Assembly (NCBI RefSeq): GCF_018223745.1
Contig: NZ_CP073653.1
Location: forward strand, 5,010,001 to 5,074,000
From: Clostridium beijerinckii
Lineage (GTDB): Bacteria; Bacillota; Clostridia; Clostridiales; Clostridiaceae
Direction of reading: 5' to 3'
DNA: 64,000 nt
Made by a program: the position numbers and the translations under genes. The notes under the pieces were generated by a model that saw nothing but the letters and a program-made list of their open reading frames with translations, was not told where the DNA came from and searched no databases. Of this stretch, positions 47,420 to 56,706 are shown in pieces (within the stretch, counting starts at the first letter, position 1; every line of letters begins with the position of its first letter).

Positions 47420-48706
47420 TTAAAATTCCTCTTTTACATTTTCTTTTCTTAATTCTTGCCTTCCAGCAACATATACAAATGGAAGATATATTAATATACT
47501 TACAATTAAACAAATAAGAGCTGTAACTCCACCCATGATTGAGTTCGTAGATATGATTGCTCCCAAAATTGGCGGTGTCGTCCATGTTGCCATTATTGCT
47601 ACCTTTGGAACAAACCCAATAACTGTTAATATATATGCTATGGTTAATGAAACTATAGGAGATAATATAAACGGAATAAAATAGATCGGATTTAAAACTA
47701 TTGGTGCACCATATATTACTGGTTCATTTATATTAAATATTCCTGGTGCTATACCTAAATTTGCAATGGCCCTTTGTTGTGCACCTGCTTTTCTACCTAA
47801 TACATATATTGCAATCAATAAAGCTATTGAGGTTCCTGCTCCTCCCATATTTACATATGAATCTAAAAATTGACTATTTAATATATTTTCTGGCTGTAAT
47901 CCATTTGTTATTGCTTCTGTATTAGCTAAAAGTAATGGAAGTAATAATGCATTTATTACTGGTGCTAGTATATTTGAACCATGTAAACCAAAAAACCATA
48001 ATACATGTACCAATAATACTATTACAAATACTCCTAAAAAGCTTCCTGCAATTAATTGTAATGGTTTCTGTAGAGTAAAGAATAATGCCTGATGTATATC
48101 TGGTACACTCATAACTATAAATAATTCCTTAATTCCCGCTGCTAATGCCAAAATTATTATTGTTGGTAACAATGCTGCAAATGATTTCGAAACTGCTGGT
48201 GGTACTCCACTAGGCATTTTTATTACTAATTTAGGATTGCCGATTAACTTTACGAAAATCTCTGTAGATACTAATGATACTATCAATGAAATAAATAAAC
48301 CTTGTGCCCCTAAAAAAGTTAATGGAAATGCTCCTCCATCTGGTGTCGTTGCATATAGGATCATCGATGCCGCAACTGATACTATTCCAGCTCCTAAGCC
48401 ATCCTTATCATACGATCTTGCTAAATGATATGATATCGTAAATACAACTAATATTGACATAATTGCATAAGAACCATTCCATATAGATCCTCCCCAGCTT
48501 TTCCAACCTGCTGGCAATAGCCAATCCATGAAATTTTGATACCATTGAAATCCTATATTATTGAACAATACTGCAAATGCACCGGCCATTATAATAGGTG
48601 TTATTGTAGCAAATCCGTCACGTATAGCTACTAAATGTCTTTGCGAACCAATCTTAAATGCAATTGGAACAAAGTGCTCCTCCATCCATTCAAAAAATTT
48701 ATTCAT
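47420..48706 (-). CDS. PTS EIIC, lactose/cellobiose/N,N'-diacetylchitobiose family
   Basis: 428 residues from the ATG at 48706, behind GGGGAGGAAA; the longer frame to 48751 covers that site. Ten or so membrane helices. Hallmarks of the lac/ChbC family are MEEHFVPIAFKIGSQRHLVAIRDGF, FFGLHGSNILAPV and ANLGIAPGIFNINEPVIYGAPIVLNPIY, which binds the sugar. It forms a split permease with EIIB and EIIA encoded upstream. The last gene of the operon is preceded by a sugar kinase. A GlcNAc-containing disaccharide is a plausible substrate. Confidence 0.92.
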   Translation of the reverse strand: MNKFFEWMEEHFVPIAFKIGSQRHLVAIRDGFATITPIIMAGAFAVLFNNIGFQWYQNFMDWLLPAGWKSWGGSIWNGSYAIMSILVVFTISYHLARSYDKDGLGAGIVSVAASMILYATTPDGGAFPLTFLGAQGLFISLIVSLVSTEIFVKLIGNPKLVIKMPSGVPPAVSKSFAALLPTIIILALAAGIKELFIVMSVPDIHQALFFTLQKPLQLIAGSFLGVFVIVLLVHVLWFFGLHGSNILAPVINALLLPLLLANTEAITNGLQPENILNSQFLDSYVNMGGAGTSIALLIAIYVLGRKAGAQQRAIANLGIAPGIFNINEPVIYGAPIVLNPIYFIPFILSPIVSLTIAYILTVIGFVPKVAIMATWTTPPILGAIISTNSIMGGVTALICLIVSILIYLPFVYVAGRQELRKENVKEEF

Positions 48707-48791
48707 AATTATTTCCTCCCCATATCTAAGATTTATTTGAAATAAAGTCAAAACTCATCCATGGCTCTATATAGTCTAGTATAATATTTAC

Positions 48792-49694
48792 CTAAACATT
48801 ACTTTCTCTCTTCGCTTTATTAATATAATAAGCACCAATTGTAGGTGAAATTTCATCATCTACTATATACTCAATAACTATATTTTCTCTTAGGTACTTT
48901 TCAAAAGATTTCCTTAATATCTTTGCTTTTCTTATAACCCCACCAACCAAGGCAATAGAGCAGCTTTCAAATTTTAATTTTCTATACACATTTATAACAG
49001 TCTTAGCCAAATCTACGCCTTCATTAACCAATATTTCTTCAGCTATCTTATTTCCTTCCTCGCCCAATATTGAAACTACTTCTGCCAAAGATGCTATCTC
49101 GTCCTTAGTAGAGGAATATACAAAAGTTACTACTTCGCCTATTGATTTAGCACCTAACCTTTTCATAATTCTCGTAGTTAATTCTGATTTGGGTAAAGAA
49201 TTTTCTTCTTCAAATATCATTCTTTTTATAGCATCAATTGATATTTTATATCCACTCCCTTCATCTCCTAATAAGTTGCCCCATCCCCCACACCTTACAC
49301 TTGAATTATTTTTAACTCCAAATGCTATCGATCCAGTTCCTGCTATTGTCAATATTCCATCATTCCCCCTTAACATAGCTTTTAGGGCTATTTCAGCATC
49401 GTTCATAAGTACACAGTCAGTCTTAAGTTCATTTTTTATTGTATCTTTTATAATTTTTGCATTATCTCCGACTTCCGATCCTGCAATGCCAAGATATAAA
49501 TCTACAAGTTCGTCTTCTTTAAGAACATCTATTATTTCTCTTATTGAATCTACTATATTATTTAGTGCTTTTTCTCTATTATTTAGCAAATTTGCGAATC
49601 CTTTTACAGAAGTAACTATAATATTTCCTTGAAAGTCATAAGCTACTGCTTCCGTTTTTGTTCCTCCACCATCCACACCTATAATGTATTTCAT
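48792..49694 (-). CDS. BadF/BadG-type sugar kinase, N-acetylglucosamine kinase-like
   Basis: 300-residue ASKHA-fold kinase. The phosphate-1 motif is IGVDGGGTKTEAVAYD, the phosphate-2/adenosine region is GILTIAGTGSIAFG, and CGGWGNLLGDEGSGYKIS is the GlcNAc-kinase/BadF hallmark. It probably phosphorylates free N-acetylglucosamine or a related amino sugar released inside the cell. It sits between EIIA and EIIC in one PTS operon, which is unusual and hints that imported disaccharide yields one unphosphorylated sugar. Confidence 0.87.
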   Translation of the reverse strand: MKYIIGVDGGGTKTEAVAYDFQGNIIVTSVKGFANLLNNREKALNNIVDSIREIIDVLKEDELVDLYLGIAGSEVGDNAKIIKDTIKNELKTDCVLMNDAEIALKAMLRGNDGILTIAGTGSIAFGVKNNSSVRCGGWGNLLGDEGSGYKISIDAIKRMIFEEENSLPKSELTTRIMKRLGAKSIGEVVTFVYSSTKDEIASLAEVVSILGEEGNKIAEEILVNEGVDLAKTVINVYRKLKFESCSIALVGGVIRKAKILRKSFEKYLRENIVIEYIVDDEISPTIGAYYINKAKRESNV

Positions 49695-49739
49695 ATCATC
49701 ACTACCTTTTCCTTAACATTAAGTAAATAAGTAATTAGG

Positions 49740-50051
49740 CTAACATATGTTGTTATTAAATTTTTCATGTATTTCTATAATTTCAACTGCCATAGACTTT
49801 AATGTCATACTAGTCATAAAGTGATCCTGAGCATGAATCATAAGTAAAGAAACTTCTGTTTTTTCTCCTCGTGCTTCCTTTTGTATTAAATATGTTTGAA
49901 CATTATGTGCTTTTAATAATTCTGCTTCTGCTTGTTCAATTAATTTTCTTGCTCCATCTATATTCCCACTTTTAGCGCATTGAATAGCTTCCATTGAATA
50001 ACTTCTAACTTCTCCGCTATGCACTATAAGATTCATTATTGTTTCTTCCAC
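49740..50051 (-). CDS. PTS EIIA, lactose/cellobiose family
   Basis: 103 residues, a trimeric helical EIIA. It starts with GTG, seven bases after GGAGAG. The phosphorylation site His73 is in LLMIHAQDHFMTS, and the Asp of the trimer core follows. HSGEVRSYSMEAIQCAKSG and IEQAEAELLKAHNVQTYLI are family-typical. The second gene of the operon, it accepts phosphate from HPr and transfers it to the EIIB encoded just upstream. Confidence 0.93.
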   Translation of the reverse strand: MEETIMNLIVHSGEVRSYSMEAIQCAKSGNIDGARKLIEQAEAELLKAHNVQTYLIQKEARGEKTEVSLLMIHAQDHFMTSMTLKSMAVEIIEIHEKFNNNIC

Positions 50052-50071
50052 AATGTTTCTCTCCTTTTCAA

Positions 50072-50383
50072 TTATTTATTTTTTATAAGATCTAGAGCTC
50101 TTTCTAAGACTTTTTCTCCATTCATTGTTCCATAATCAACTGTATTAATTACTTCTACATATATATTCTTATCCGATAAATTAGCTTTAAATTTTGATAA
50201 TAAAAATCTAACCTGAGGCCCCAGTAACAAAACATCTATATTACCTATATATTCTTTAACATCTGCCTCTCCTACAGCTTTTATATTACATTCAATCCCT
50301 TTTTCTTCAGCTGCCTTTTCCATTTTCGAAACTAATAAACTTGTGGACATTCCGGCTGAACAAACTAATAATATATTCTTCAT
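50072..50383 (-). CDS. PTS EIIB, lactose/cellobiose family
   Basis: 103 residues from the ATG at 50383, after AAGGAGAGG; the frame to 50419 lacks a site. The phospho-Cys8 is in NILLVCSAGMSTSLLV, the P-loop-like signature of the family. VLLLGPQVRFLL and INTVDYGTMNGEKVLERAL are conserved. It is the first gene of the sigma-54-dependent operon, about 50 bases downstream of the expected start of transcription. Confidence 0.94.
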   Translation of the reverse strand: MKNILLVCSAGMSTSLLVSKMEKAAEEKGIECNIKAVGEADVKEYIGNIDVLLLGPQVRFLLSKFKANLSDKNIYVEVINTVDYGTMNGEKVLERALDLIKNK

Positions 50384-50443
50384 TTTTAACCTCTCCTTGG
50401 ATATTTTTTTTACTAGCATTCATCTATTACACTATTATATAAA

Positions 50444-50457
50444 GCAAGTTTTATACC
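50444..50457 (-). promoter_or_regulatory. Sigma-54 (-24/-12) promoter of the PTS operon
   Basis: On the minus strand TTGGTATAAAACTTGCTT gives GG (50457-50456), exactly ten bases, then GC (50445-50444), matching TGGCAC-N5-TTGC. It lies before the EIIB gene. The divergent-class activator with a GAFTGA motif is encoded immediately upstream. Confidence 0.85.
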
Positions 50458-50501
50458 AATATTATATTTATACATAAATAAATATAAATCATCTCATAAT
50501 C

Positions 50502-50526
50502 GCACAATTCATGAATCGAAGTGTGC
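50502..50526. promoter_or_regulatory. Candidate upstream activator site for the LevR-type regulator
   Basis: GCACA, then the perfect 10-bp palindrome ATTCATGAAT, then CGAA and GTGTGC. The dyad is centred about 55 bases upstream of the -24 box, a usual distance for a sigma-54 enhancer site. Confidence 0.55.
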
Positions 50527-50540
50527 AACTTTAAAAAAAT

Positions 50541-50564
50541 AGTGTGTAATTTAACTTACACACT
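50541..50564 (-). terminator. Terminator of the levR-type gene
   Basis: AGTGTGTAA/TTACACACT, a 9-bp stem with a 6-nt loop, is followed on the minus strand by ATTTTTTTAAAG. It is 11 bases after the stop. Confidence 0.85.
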
Positions 50565-50574
50565 GCTTTGGCTC

Positions 50575-53325
50575 TTACACAGTAACTATATTTTCCTTAA
50601 CAATTCTCACTATATAAGCGATCTCATTATCTCCTATATTTATATTATATACACGCTCCAAGTCTTTTAAAATTTTCTTAATCAATGAAAATTCACTATT
50701 ATACATATGGCGATAATTTTCTAAATCTTTGAATTTTAATTCTTGACCACCATGCTTTAATTTATCTATAAGAAAAGTGATATGAATTAAAATTCCTATC
50801 TGTGCATCATGCTGAATTCTCACTTTTAAATTTTCTTCTATTTTTCTTATTACATCTCTAATATCTGAAAATACCTTTATTGAATTTAATTCATTTAATT
50901 CAATACTTAATGCTTTTCTAACTTTTAGAAAGTCATATTCAATGTCCACTAGATTCTCCAAATAGTTTATTCCCTCATTCAAGAATACATCTTGTGCTGG
51001 TATAAATTGAACATTTTCAATAACTATGTTTATAGTTCCTACAACTGCTAATACTACAAACTTCTCTTTTAGCCTATTTACTTTTCTAAAAAACTCTTCC
51101 CTATCAGAAATATTAAGCGGTATAATTTTTACTTTTTCTATATTCTTCAAATTATTACTTATTCTTATTTTTATTCTTTCTGCTGCTCCTTCACCTGTAA
51201 AGCATGTAGTTATTATAACTAGTTCTTTATTGTATTTATAGTCTTCCTTAGAAACTTGCATAGAGGACTTTCCAATATCTCTGCATAAATTATATATTGA
51301 ATCCAAACTTCTCCCATTAAAAGCTTTACTTCCTGCCTCTATAACAGTTAGTGTTGTGACCATATCTATGGTTTTAATTTTTATTTCTAATTCATTACTA
51401 ATTATATCTCCAAAGTTAACCAATGATCCCATATCAACAAGTAACAATATACCTTTTTCATTATATATTTCTTTAATTTTTTTCTTAGCTTTCTCTAGCA
51501 TATCCTCAGCCTTCATAGTTAGTGGCATATCTAGAGCTTGCACATATTCTTCTCCTATTAAAGAATTAGCTACCTCAGCCATGCTGCTAGCTGTACTTGT
51601 TCCATGCATCATTACTAGAACTCGCGCCTTTTTCTCTAATTGTTCACTATTTTCATCATTACATGCAGCCAAAAACATAGTTATATAGCCTATTTCATCT
51701 AATGGGATATCTATATGAAATTCTTTTTCCGCAATTTTTATAATATCCATGGCCACAGCAAATTCTTCCCTATTTTCTACCCTTATAATATTAAGCTTAG
51801 GATGATATATCTTTTTTCCTGAATTAATCCTTTCGATGCTTCCCTGTAAATGAAGTGCTAACCCAAAATAAACTTTCTGATCAAAATCCCTATTTAACTT
51901 TTCAGATGCTATACTCAACATTTTTTCTGCAACTGTAGCTACTTTAATGTTTACAATTTTGGCAATCTCATCTTTTTTAACATTTGTTGTGATATTACTA
52001 ATATATCTTCTAAAATATTTTTCCAAATCAATATTTAGAATATCATTTATTTCTGTCTCATTAATTCCTCGTGCCTTTAAGTTTTCCATCTTATTTTCTA
52101 TTATCGAATAAAAACTTTTATTTTCCGAGCCTTCTATTTGATTTTCATGAAATTCAATATTTTTTAGTATACTATCTTCACTTGAAAATCTTAAAATATC
52201 AGCCATATCTTGAGATAAATTATCTATTTCTTTTCTGCATTCTCTAATTCTCATTATTCCTTTTTGAATTCTAGGTTGCAGATCACTTTTATCTACCAAA
52301 ATATAATTATTTTTCTTAATCTTATAATTTAAAAATGCTTTAGCACAAGCTAATTGTATATCACTTTTTAATTGCCCTATATTATTAGGACAGTCATATA
52401 GTAAAAATGAAATAATCGCATTTTTACTAATATATATGCTCTTTCCGATTCTTATAGATTCTTCTGTTATGAACTCGTTTAAAAGAAGATATCTTTCCTC
52501 TAATTTTCTTTCTCTTAATGTCGGTAATACTATCACCATTGGAATTCTTCTAGTAAATGTTTTCAGAAGATATGACTGTGGATTCTCCGTAGTAGCTGCT
52601 ATAATCTGCACTTCAGATTTCACCTTTTTCTCAGTATCTCCAAGCTGCCTAAAATATCCCTTATCTATAAAAGTAAATAACATTTCTTGCCCCTGTGGTG
52701 ATAGCCTGTGTACTTCATCCAAAAAGAATATTCCTCCATCAGCTTTCTTTAACAAACCTTCTCTATCAGTATCTGCCCCCGTAAATGCACCTTTTTTTAC
52801 TCCAAATATTTGTGCCACAACTAACTGAGGATTATCTGAATAATCGGCACAATTAAATCTAATAAAAGGAGCTTCAGCAGCTATTATTTTAGAGTCTTTA
52901 GCAAAATTGTACATTGCTTCTGCAAATAGCGATTTTCCTACACCAGTTTCACCCAAAATAAGAGCATGTAAGCCTCTAGGAGGATATAATATTGCAGCTT
53001 TCGCTTGCTGTACAGGTAATTTAAGTGACTGATTTGAACCTATGAGCATTTCAAGGCTATCTATATTTTTCACGATTATGTCCGATTTATTTTTAATTGA
53101 ATTCATTTCATTCTTGTAACTTTTGATACTACTATATATAACTGGTCGTCCTTCTTTTTTATTTATCCTTTTTTCCTTATATAATTGGTTTAAATACCTA
53201 CTTATATTTGTTCGGTCTATTCCTATATAAAATCCCAGTTCATCTGCTGTTATTCCTCTTCCTTTGATCTTTTCAAGCTCAATAAGACTCTTTATTACTT
53301 CTTCCTTTCTAGGTAATCCTTTCAT
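50575..53325 (-). CDS. Sigma-54-dependent PTS regulator, LevR/ManR family
   Basis: 916 residues. N-terminal winged helix (about 5-66). AAA+ domain with Walker A GETGVGKS (125-132), sigma-54-contacting GAFTGAD (179-185) and Walker B GGIFFLDEVHRL. Next PRD1 (about 425-545), an EIIA-mannose-like domain (VLVMMHGTSTASSMAEVANSL), an EIIB-like part and PRD2 at the C-terminus (IGILIHITFLIDKL). It activates a -24/-12 promoter when its regulatory domains signal PTS sugar. The target at 50444-50457 lies directly downstream. GGGGGAT precedes the ATG. Confidence 0.94.
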   Translation of the reverse strand: MKGLPRKEEVIKSLIELEKIKGRGITADELGFYIGIDRTNISRYLNQLYKEKRINKKEGRPVIYSSIKSYKNEMNSIKNKSDIIVKNIDSLEMLIGSNQSLKLPVQQAKAAILYPPRGLHALILGETGVGKSLFAEAMYNFAKDSKIIAAEAPFIRFNCADYSDNPQLVVAQIFGVKKGAFTGADTDREGLLKKADGGIFFLDEVHRLSPQGQEMLFTFIDKGYFRQLGDTEKKVKSEVQIIAATTENPQSYLLKTFTRRIPMVIVLPTLRERKLEERYLLLNEFITEESIRIGKSIYISKNAIISFLLYDCPNNIGQLKSDIQLACAKAFLNYKIKKNNYILVDKSDLQPRIQKGIMRIRECRKEIDNLSQDMADILRFSSEDSILKNIEFHENQIEGSENKSFYSIIENKMENLKARGINETEINDILNIDLEKYFRRYISNITTNVKKDEIAKIVNIKVATVAEKMLSIASEKLNRDFDQKVYFGLALHLQGSIERINSGKKIYHPKLNIIRVENREEFAVAMDIIKIAEKEFHIDIPLDEIGYITMFLAACNDENSEQLEKKARVLVMMHGTSTASSMAEVANSLIGEEYVQALDMPLTMKAEDMLEKAKKKIKEIYNEKGILLLVDMGSLVNFGDIISNELEIKIKTIDMVTTLTVIEAGSKAFNGRSLDSIYNLCRDIGKSSMQVSKEDYKYNKELVIITTCFTGEGAAERIKIRISNNLKNIEKVKIIPLNISDREEFFRKVNRLKEKFVVLAVVGTINIVIENVQFIPAQDVFLNEGINYLENLVDIEYDFLKVRKALSIELNELNSIKVFSDIRDVIRKIEENLKVRIQHDAQIGILIHITFLIDKLKHGGQELKFKDLENYRHMYNSEFSLIKKILKDLERVYNINIGDNEIAYIVRIVKENIVTV

Positions 53326-53730
53326 TTAATATTATCCCCCACTCATAAGTAGTCCACATTAAAAACATAAAATTTGTCCTTATAACTTTTAACCTACTAT
53401 ATAAATGCATCTCTATATATTGTCCCATGTTTTTCGCTTTCTAAGATACATTTGAAATTTTCCTTTGAATTCTTCTACATAAATCTTTGTGAAAATATAA
53501 CTGGATACTACCAGTTTTGAATTCATTATATAATAATATTTTTATTTCTTGCAACCATATTCTTCATATTATTATAATTGTTTAGATAATTCTGACTCTA
53601 CTATAAATATGCCATATAAATCAATTTTACTAGCACAACTTTTAAAATTGCTATATTATATTATTATATAAAAATAAATATCTACTCTTTTTAAGTATTA
53701 TTTATTAACTTTAACTAAGGAGGCTATTCT
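53326..53730. other. Divergent intergenic region, AT-rich
   Basis: About 400 bases between the LevR-type and CYTH genes. Promoters for both must be here, but no clear element, repeat or reading frame is visible. Confidence 0.5.
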
Positions 53731-54291
53731 ATGCAAGAGTTAGAAACCAGGATCGTTGATATTGATGTTGAAAATATAAGGAAAATTTTATTATCAAATG
53801 GTGCTGAAAAAGTTAAAATGGAAGATCAAGTAAATGATATATATGATTTTGAAGATGGACGTCTTTTAGATAAGAAAGGATATGCTAGAATAAGAACTAT
53901 AAATGATATGATTAATAATAAAATCGTGTATTTTATGACTACCAAAAAAATGCTATCCCAGGGCAGATTTAAAGTCATGGAAGAAAATGAAGTTATAATT
54001 GATAACAAAACTATGGGAGAAGGTATATTTAAATCTCTTGGATTAGTTCTGAAAGAATCTAATAAAAAATATAGAGAAAGCTATAAATTACTTGATTGCT
54101 TAATTGAAATTGATATTAATGACAAGAGTTTTTGTCCCTTCCCATATTTAGAAATTGAAACTACATCGGAAGAAAAATTGGAAACAGTAGTGAAGTTACT
54201 TGGATATACATTAGAAGATACAACCTCTCAAACAATATACGATATATTATCTGAAAGAGGATTGCTTAATAATGTCCCTAAAGGAATATAA
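53731..54291 (+). CDS. CYTH-domain protein (class IV adenylate cyclase/triphosphatase-like)
   Basis: 186 residues. The CYTH tunnel fold is suggested by N-terminal LETRIVDIDVENI (ExExK-type motif with Arg in the Lys place), YDFEDGRLLDKKGYARIRT, YFMTTKKM and the acidic strand CLIEIDI...FPYLEIETTSEEKLE. Family members act as triphosphatases or adenylyl cyclases (CyaB). The biochemical activity here is uncertain. AAGGAGG precedes the ATG, and a strong terminator follows, so it is monocistronic. Confidence 0.85.
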   Translation: MQELETRIVDIDVENIRKILLSNGAEKVKMEDQVNDIYDFEDGRLLDKKGYARIRTINDMINNKIVYFMTTKKMLSQGRFKVMEENEVIIDNKTMGEGIFKSLGLVLKESNKKYRESYKLLDCLIEIDINDKSFCPFPYLEIETTSEEKLETVVKLLGYTLEDTTSQTIYDILSERGLLNNVPKGI

Positions 54292-54390
54292 TTAAGTTTT
54301 TATTCCATTAACTGTAAATTTACTATGGAATTATAAGTTTATATAATGTAAAATATACATAGAGATAGGTATACTTTTAAAATGAAATTT

Positions 54391-54422
54391 GTTTAGTTTA
54401 CTTTTAAACTAAACTTTTTTTC
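54391..54422 (+). terminator. Terminator after the CYTH gene
   Basis: GTTTAGTTT/AAACTAAAC, a 9-bp stem with a 6-nt loop, is followed by TTTTTTTT. Confidence 0.88.
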
Positions 54423-54440
54423 TTATAAAAGGAGGATGTC

Positions 54441-56402
54441 ATGGAAAAATATGATGACATAAAATATTTAAGTCTGCTTGCTAAGCAATATCCTACTATT
54501 GCAGCGGCATCAACTGAAATAATTAATTTAGAAGCTATTTTAAATTTACCTAAAGGTACAGAACATTTTTTAGCTGACCTTCATGGTGAGTATGAGCCTT
54601 TTGTTCATGTATTAAAAAATGGTTCAGGGGCTATAAAGAGAAAAATTCAAGAGGTATTTGAAAATTCTTTAATGGACTGTGAAAAAAGAAGTTTAACCAC
54701 ACTTGTATACTATCCTGAACAAAAATTAGAGATTGTTCTAAGAGAAGAAAAAGATATAAATGATTGGTATAAAATTAATCTGTATAGGTTGATTGAATTA
54801 TGCAGACATGTATCTTCTAAATATACAAGATCTAAAGTAAGAAAAGCGCTACCTCCAGATTTTAGCTACATTATAGAAGAATTATTACATGAAGAATCTG
54901 ATAATAATGATAAACAGGGTTATTATGATGGGATAATAAATACTATTATCGAAATTGAACGAGCCCAAGAGTTCATAGTGGCTCTATCTAAATTAATACA
55001 ACGACTAGTAATAGATAGATTACACATAATCGGAGATATATTTGATAGAGGTCCTAGACCAGATATAATCCTCGATACCCTTATAAATTATCATTCTGTT
55101 GATATACAATGGGGTAACCATGATATATTGTGGATGGGTGCTGCCTCAGGTAATACTACATGTATAGCAAATGTTTTAAGAATAGCAGCTAGATATTCTA
55201 ATCTAGACGTCATCGAAGATATTTACGGTATAAATTTATTACCTCTTGCAACTTTTGCACTTAAGCACTATAAAAATGATAATTGCATAGCTTTCGTTCC
55301 TAAAAACACAGATGAAACATTATATGGAGCCTCTGAAATTGAGCTTATTTCTAAAATGCATAAAGCCATAACAATTATTCAATTTAAACTTGAATATGAA
55401 ATTATAAAAAGAAGACCTGAATTTAATATGGATCATAGATTACTTTTAGATAAGATAAATTATAGTGATGGCACCATAACTTTAAACAATATAACTTATG
55501 AGCTTTGCGACAAAAGTTTCCCTACAATCAATATTAATAATCCTTTTGAACTTACGAGTGATGAAAAAAAATTGGTTTCTAAGCTTCAAATTTCATTTAT
55601 AAATAGCGATAAATTGCAAAAGCACGTTCTATTTTTATTTAATAAAGGAAGACTATATTTAACTTATAATTCTAATCTTTTATTTCACGGCTGTATTCCT
55701 TTAAATAAAGATAAAACTTTTAAAAGTATGACTATTCATGGTGAAGAGTATAAAGGAAAAAAACTTCTAGATAAATTTGATTCTTTAGCTAGAGAAGGTT
55801 ATTTCAGTACTAGAGGCAGTGCTGAAAAATTATATGGTATTGATATAATGTGGTATTTATGGACTGGAGCCTGTTCTTCTCTTTTTGGAAAAGAAGATAT
55901 GACAACTTTTGAAAGATACTTTATAAAAGACAAAAGTACACATAAAGAAAAGAAAAATCCCTACTACAATTTTAGGGATTCTGAAGAAATGTGTAATATG
56001 ATTTTTGAAGAATTTGGATTAGATCCAGCTGAATCACGAATAATAAATGGACATGTTCCAGTTAAAAATAAATTTGGAGAAAACCCAATAAAGTGTAATG
56101 GAAAACTGATAGTTATAGATGGTGGCTTTGCTAAAGCTTATAGAAGTCAAACTGGCCTCGCAGGATACACATTGACTTATAATTCCTATGGACTTCAGCT
56201 AATATCTCATCAACCTTTCAAATCAATTGAAGATGCATTTAGTAAAGAAACGGATATATTATCTTCAACACAAATAGTAGAAAAACTAGACAGAAAAAAA
56301 GTTGGTGATACAGACATAGGAAAGGAGCTTAAAAATCAAATTAAAGATTTGAAATTATTGCTCAAAGCCTATAGAAAAGGATTAATAAACGAGGTAAGAT
56401 AG
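54441..56402 (+). CDS. fbp: Fructose-1,6-bisphosphatase class III
   Basis: 653-residue metallophosphatase-fold enzyme of gluconeogenesis found in Firmicutes. Metal-binding blocks are [35 protein letters not shown] and [16 protein letters not shown], followed by [10 protein letters not shown] and [20 protein letters not shown]. The length is normal for class III. GGAGGATG lies before the ATG. It is transcribed alone, between a terminator at 54391 and another at 56473. Confidence 0.96.
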   Translation: MEKYDDIKYLSLLAKQYPTIAAASTEIINLEAILNLPKGTEHFLADLHGEYEPFVHVLKNGSGAIKRKIQEVFENSLMDCEKRSLTTLVYYPEQKLEIVLREEKDINDWYKINLYRLIELCRHVSSKYTRSKVRKALPPDFSYIIEELLHEESDNNDKQGYYDGIINTIIEIERAQEFIVALSKLIQRLVIDRLHIIGDIFDRGPRPDIILDTLINYHSVDIQWGNHDILWMGAASGNTTCIANVLRIAARYSNLDVIEDIYGINLLPLATFALKHYKNDNCIAFVPKNTDETLYGASEIELISKMHKAITIIQFKLEYEIIKRRPEFNMDHRLLLDKINYSDGTITLNNITYELCDKSFPTININNPFELTSDEKKLVSKLQISFINSDKLQKHVLFLFNKGRLYLTYNSNLLFHGCIPLNKDKTFKSMTIHGEEYKGKKLLDKFDSLAREGYFSTRGSAEKLYGIDIMWYLWTGACSSLFGKEDMTTFERYFIKDKSTHKEKKNPYYNFRDSEEMCNMIFEEFGLDPAESRIINGHVPVKNKFGENPIKCNGKLIVIDGGFAKAYRSQTGLAGYTLTYNSYGLQLISHQPFKSIEDAFSKETDILSSTQIVEKLDRKKVGDTDIGKELKNQIKDLKLLLKAYRKGLINEVR

Positions 56403-56472
56403 CAGCCATTATCTTACCTAAAATCTAAATATGTAGAAGAAATTTATTTCCTACTAGTCTCTAACTAAAATT

Positions 56473-56533
56473 AGATCAATAAGTTATATTCAAAATCTTC
56501 ATTAAAGACCACTTGATTATAACCTATTGATCT
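56473..56533 (+). terminator. Terminator after fbp
   Basis: AGATCAATAAGTTATA (56473-56488) pairs with TATAACCTATTGATCT (56518-56533) with one mismatch. GATTATTTTTTATTG follows. Confidence 0.8.
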
Positions 56534-56577
56534 GATTATTTTTTATTGCACTTTTACTTCACTTTATTTAATGCTAA

Positions 56578-56691
56578 TTATTCAGCGCGCCTTATTTCTT
56601 CAAATTGAGCTATTAATTCTTGTACTGCTTTAGTAAGATTACCGACTATTGCATGGCAACGATTTTCATTATTTAGGTATAATTGTTTTCG
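56578..56691 (-). pseudogene. Short coding remnant of unknown origin
   Basis: A 37-codon open stretch without a start reads RKQLYLNNENRCHAIVGN, then LTKAVQELIAQFEEIRRAE and a stop. It looks like the helical C-terminus of a protein rather than random AT-rich sequence, and its base content is slightly richer in GC than its surroundings. The 5' side is closed by a TGA. I do not recognise the family. Confidence 0.3.
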
Positions 56692-56706
56692 TCAATAGCC
56701 TGTATC

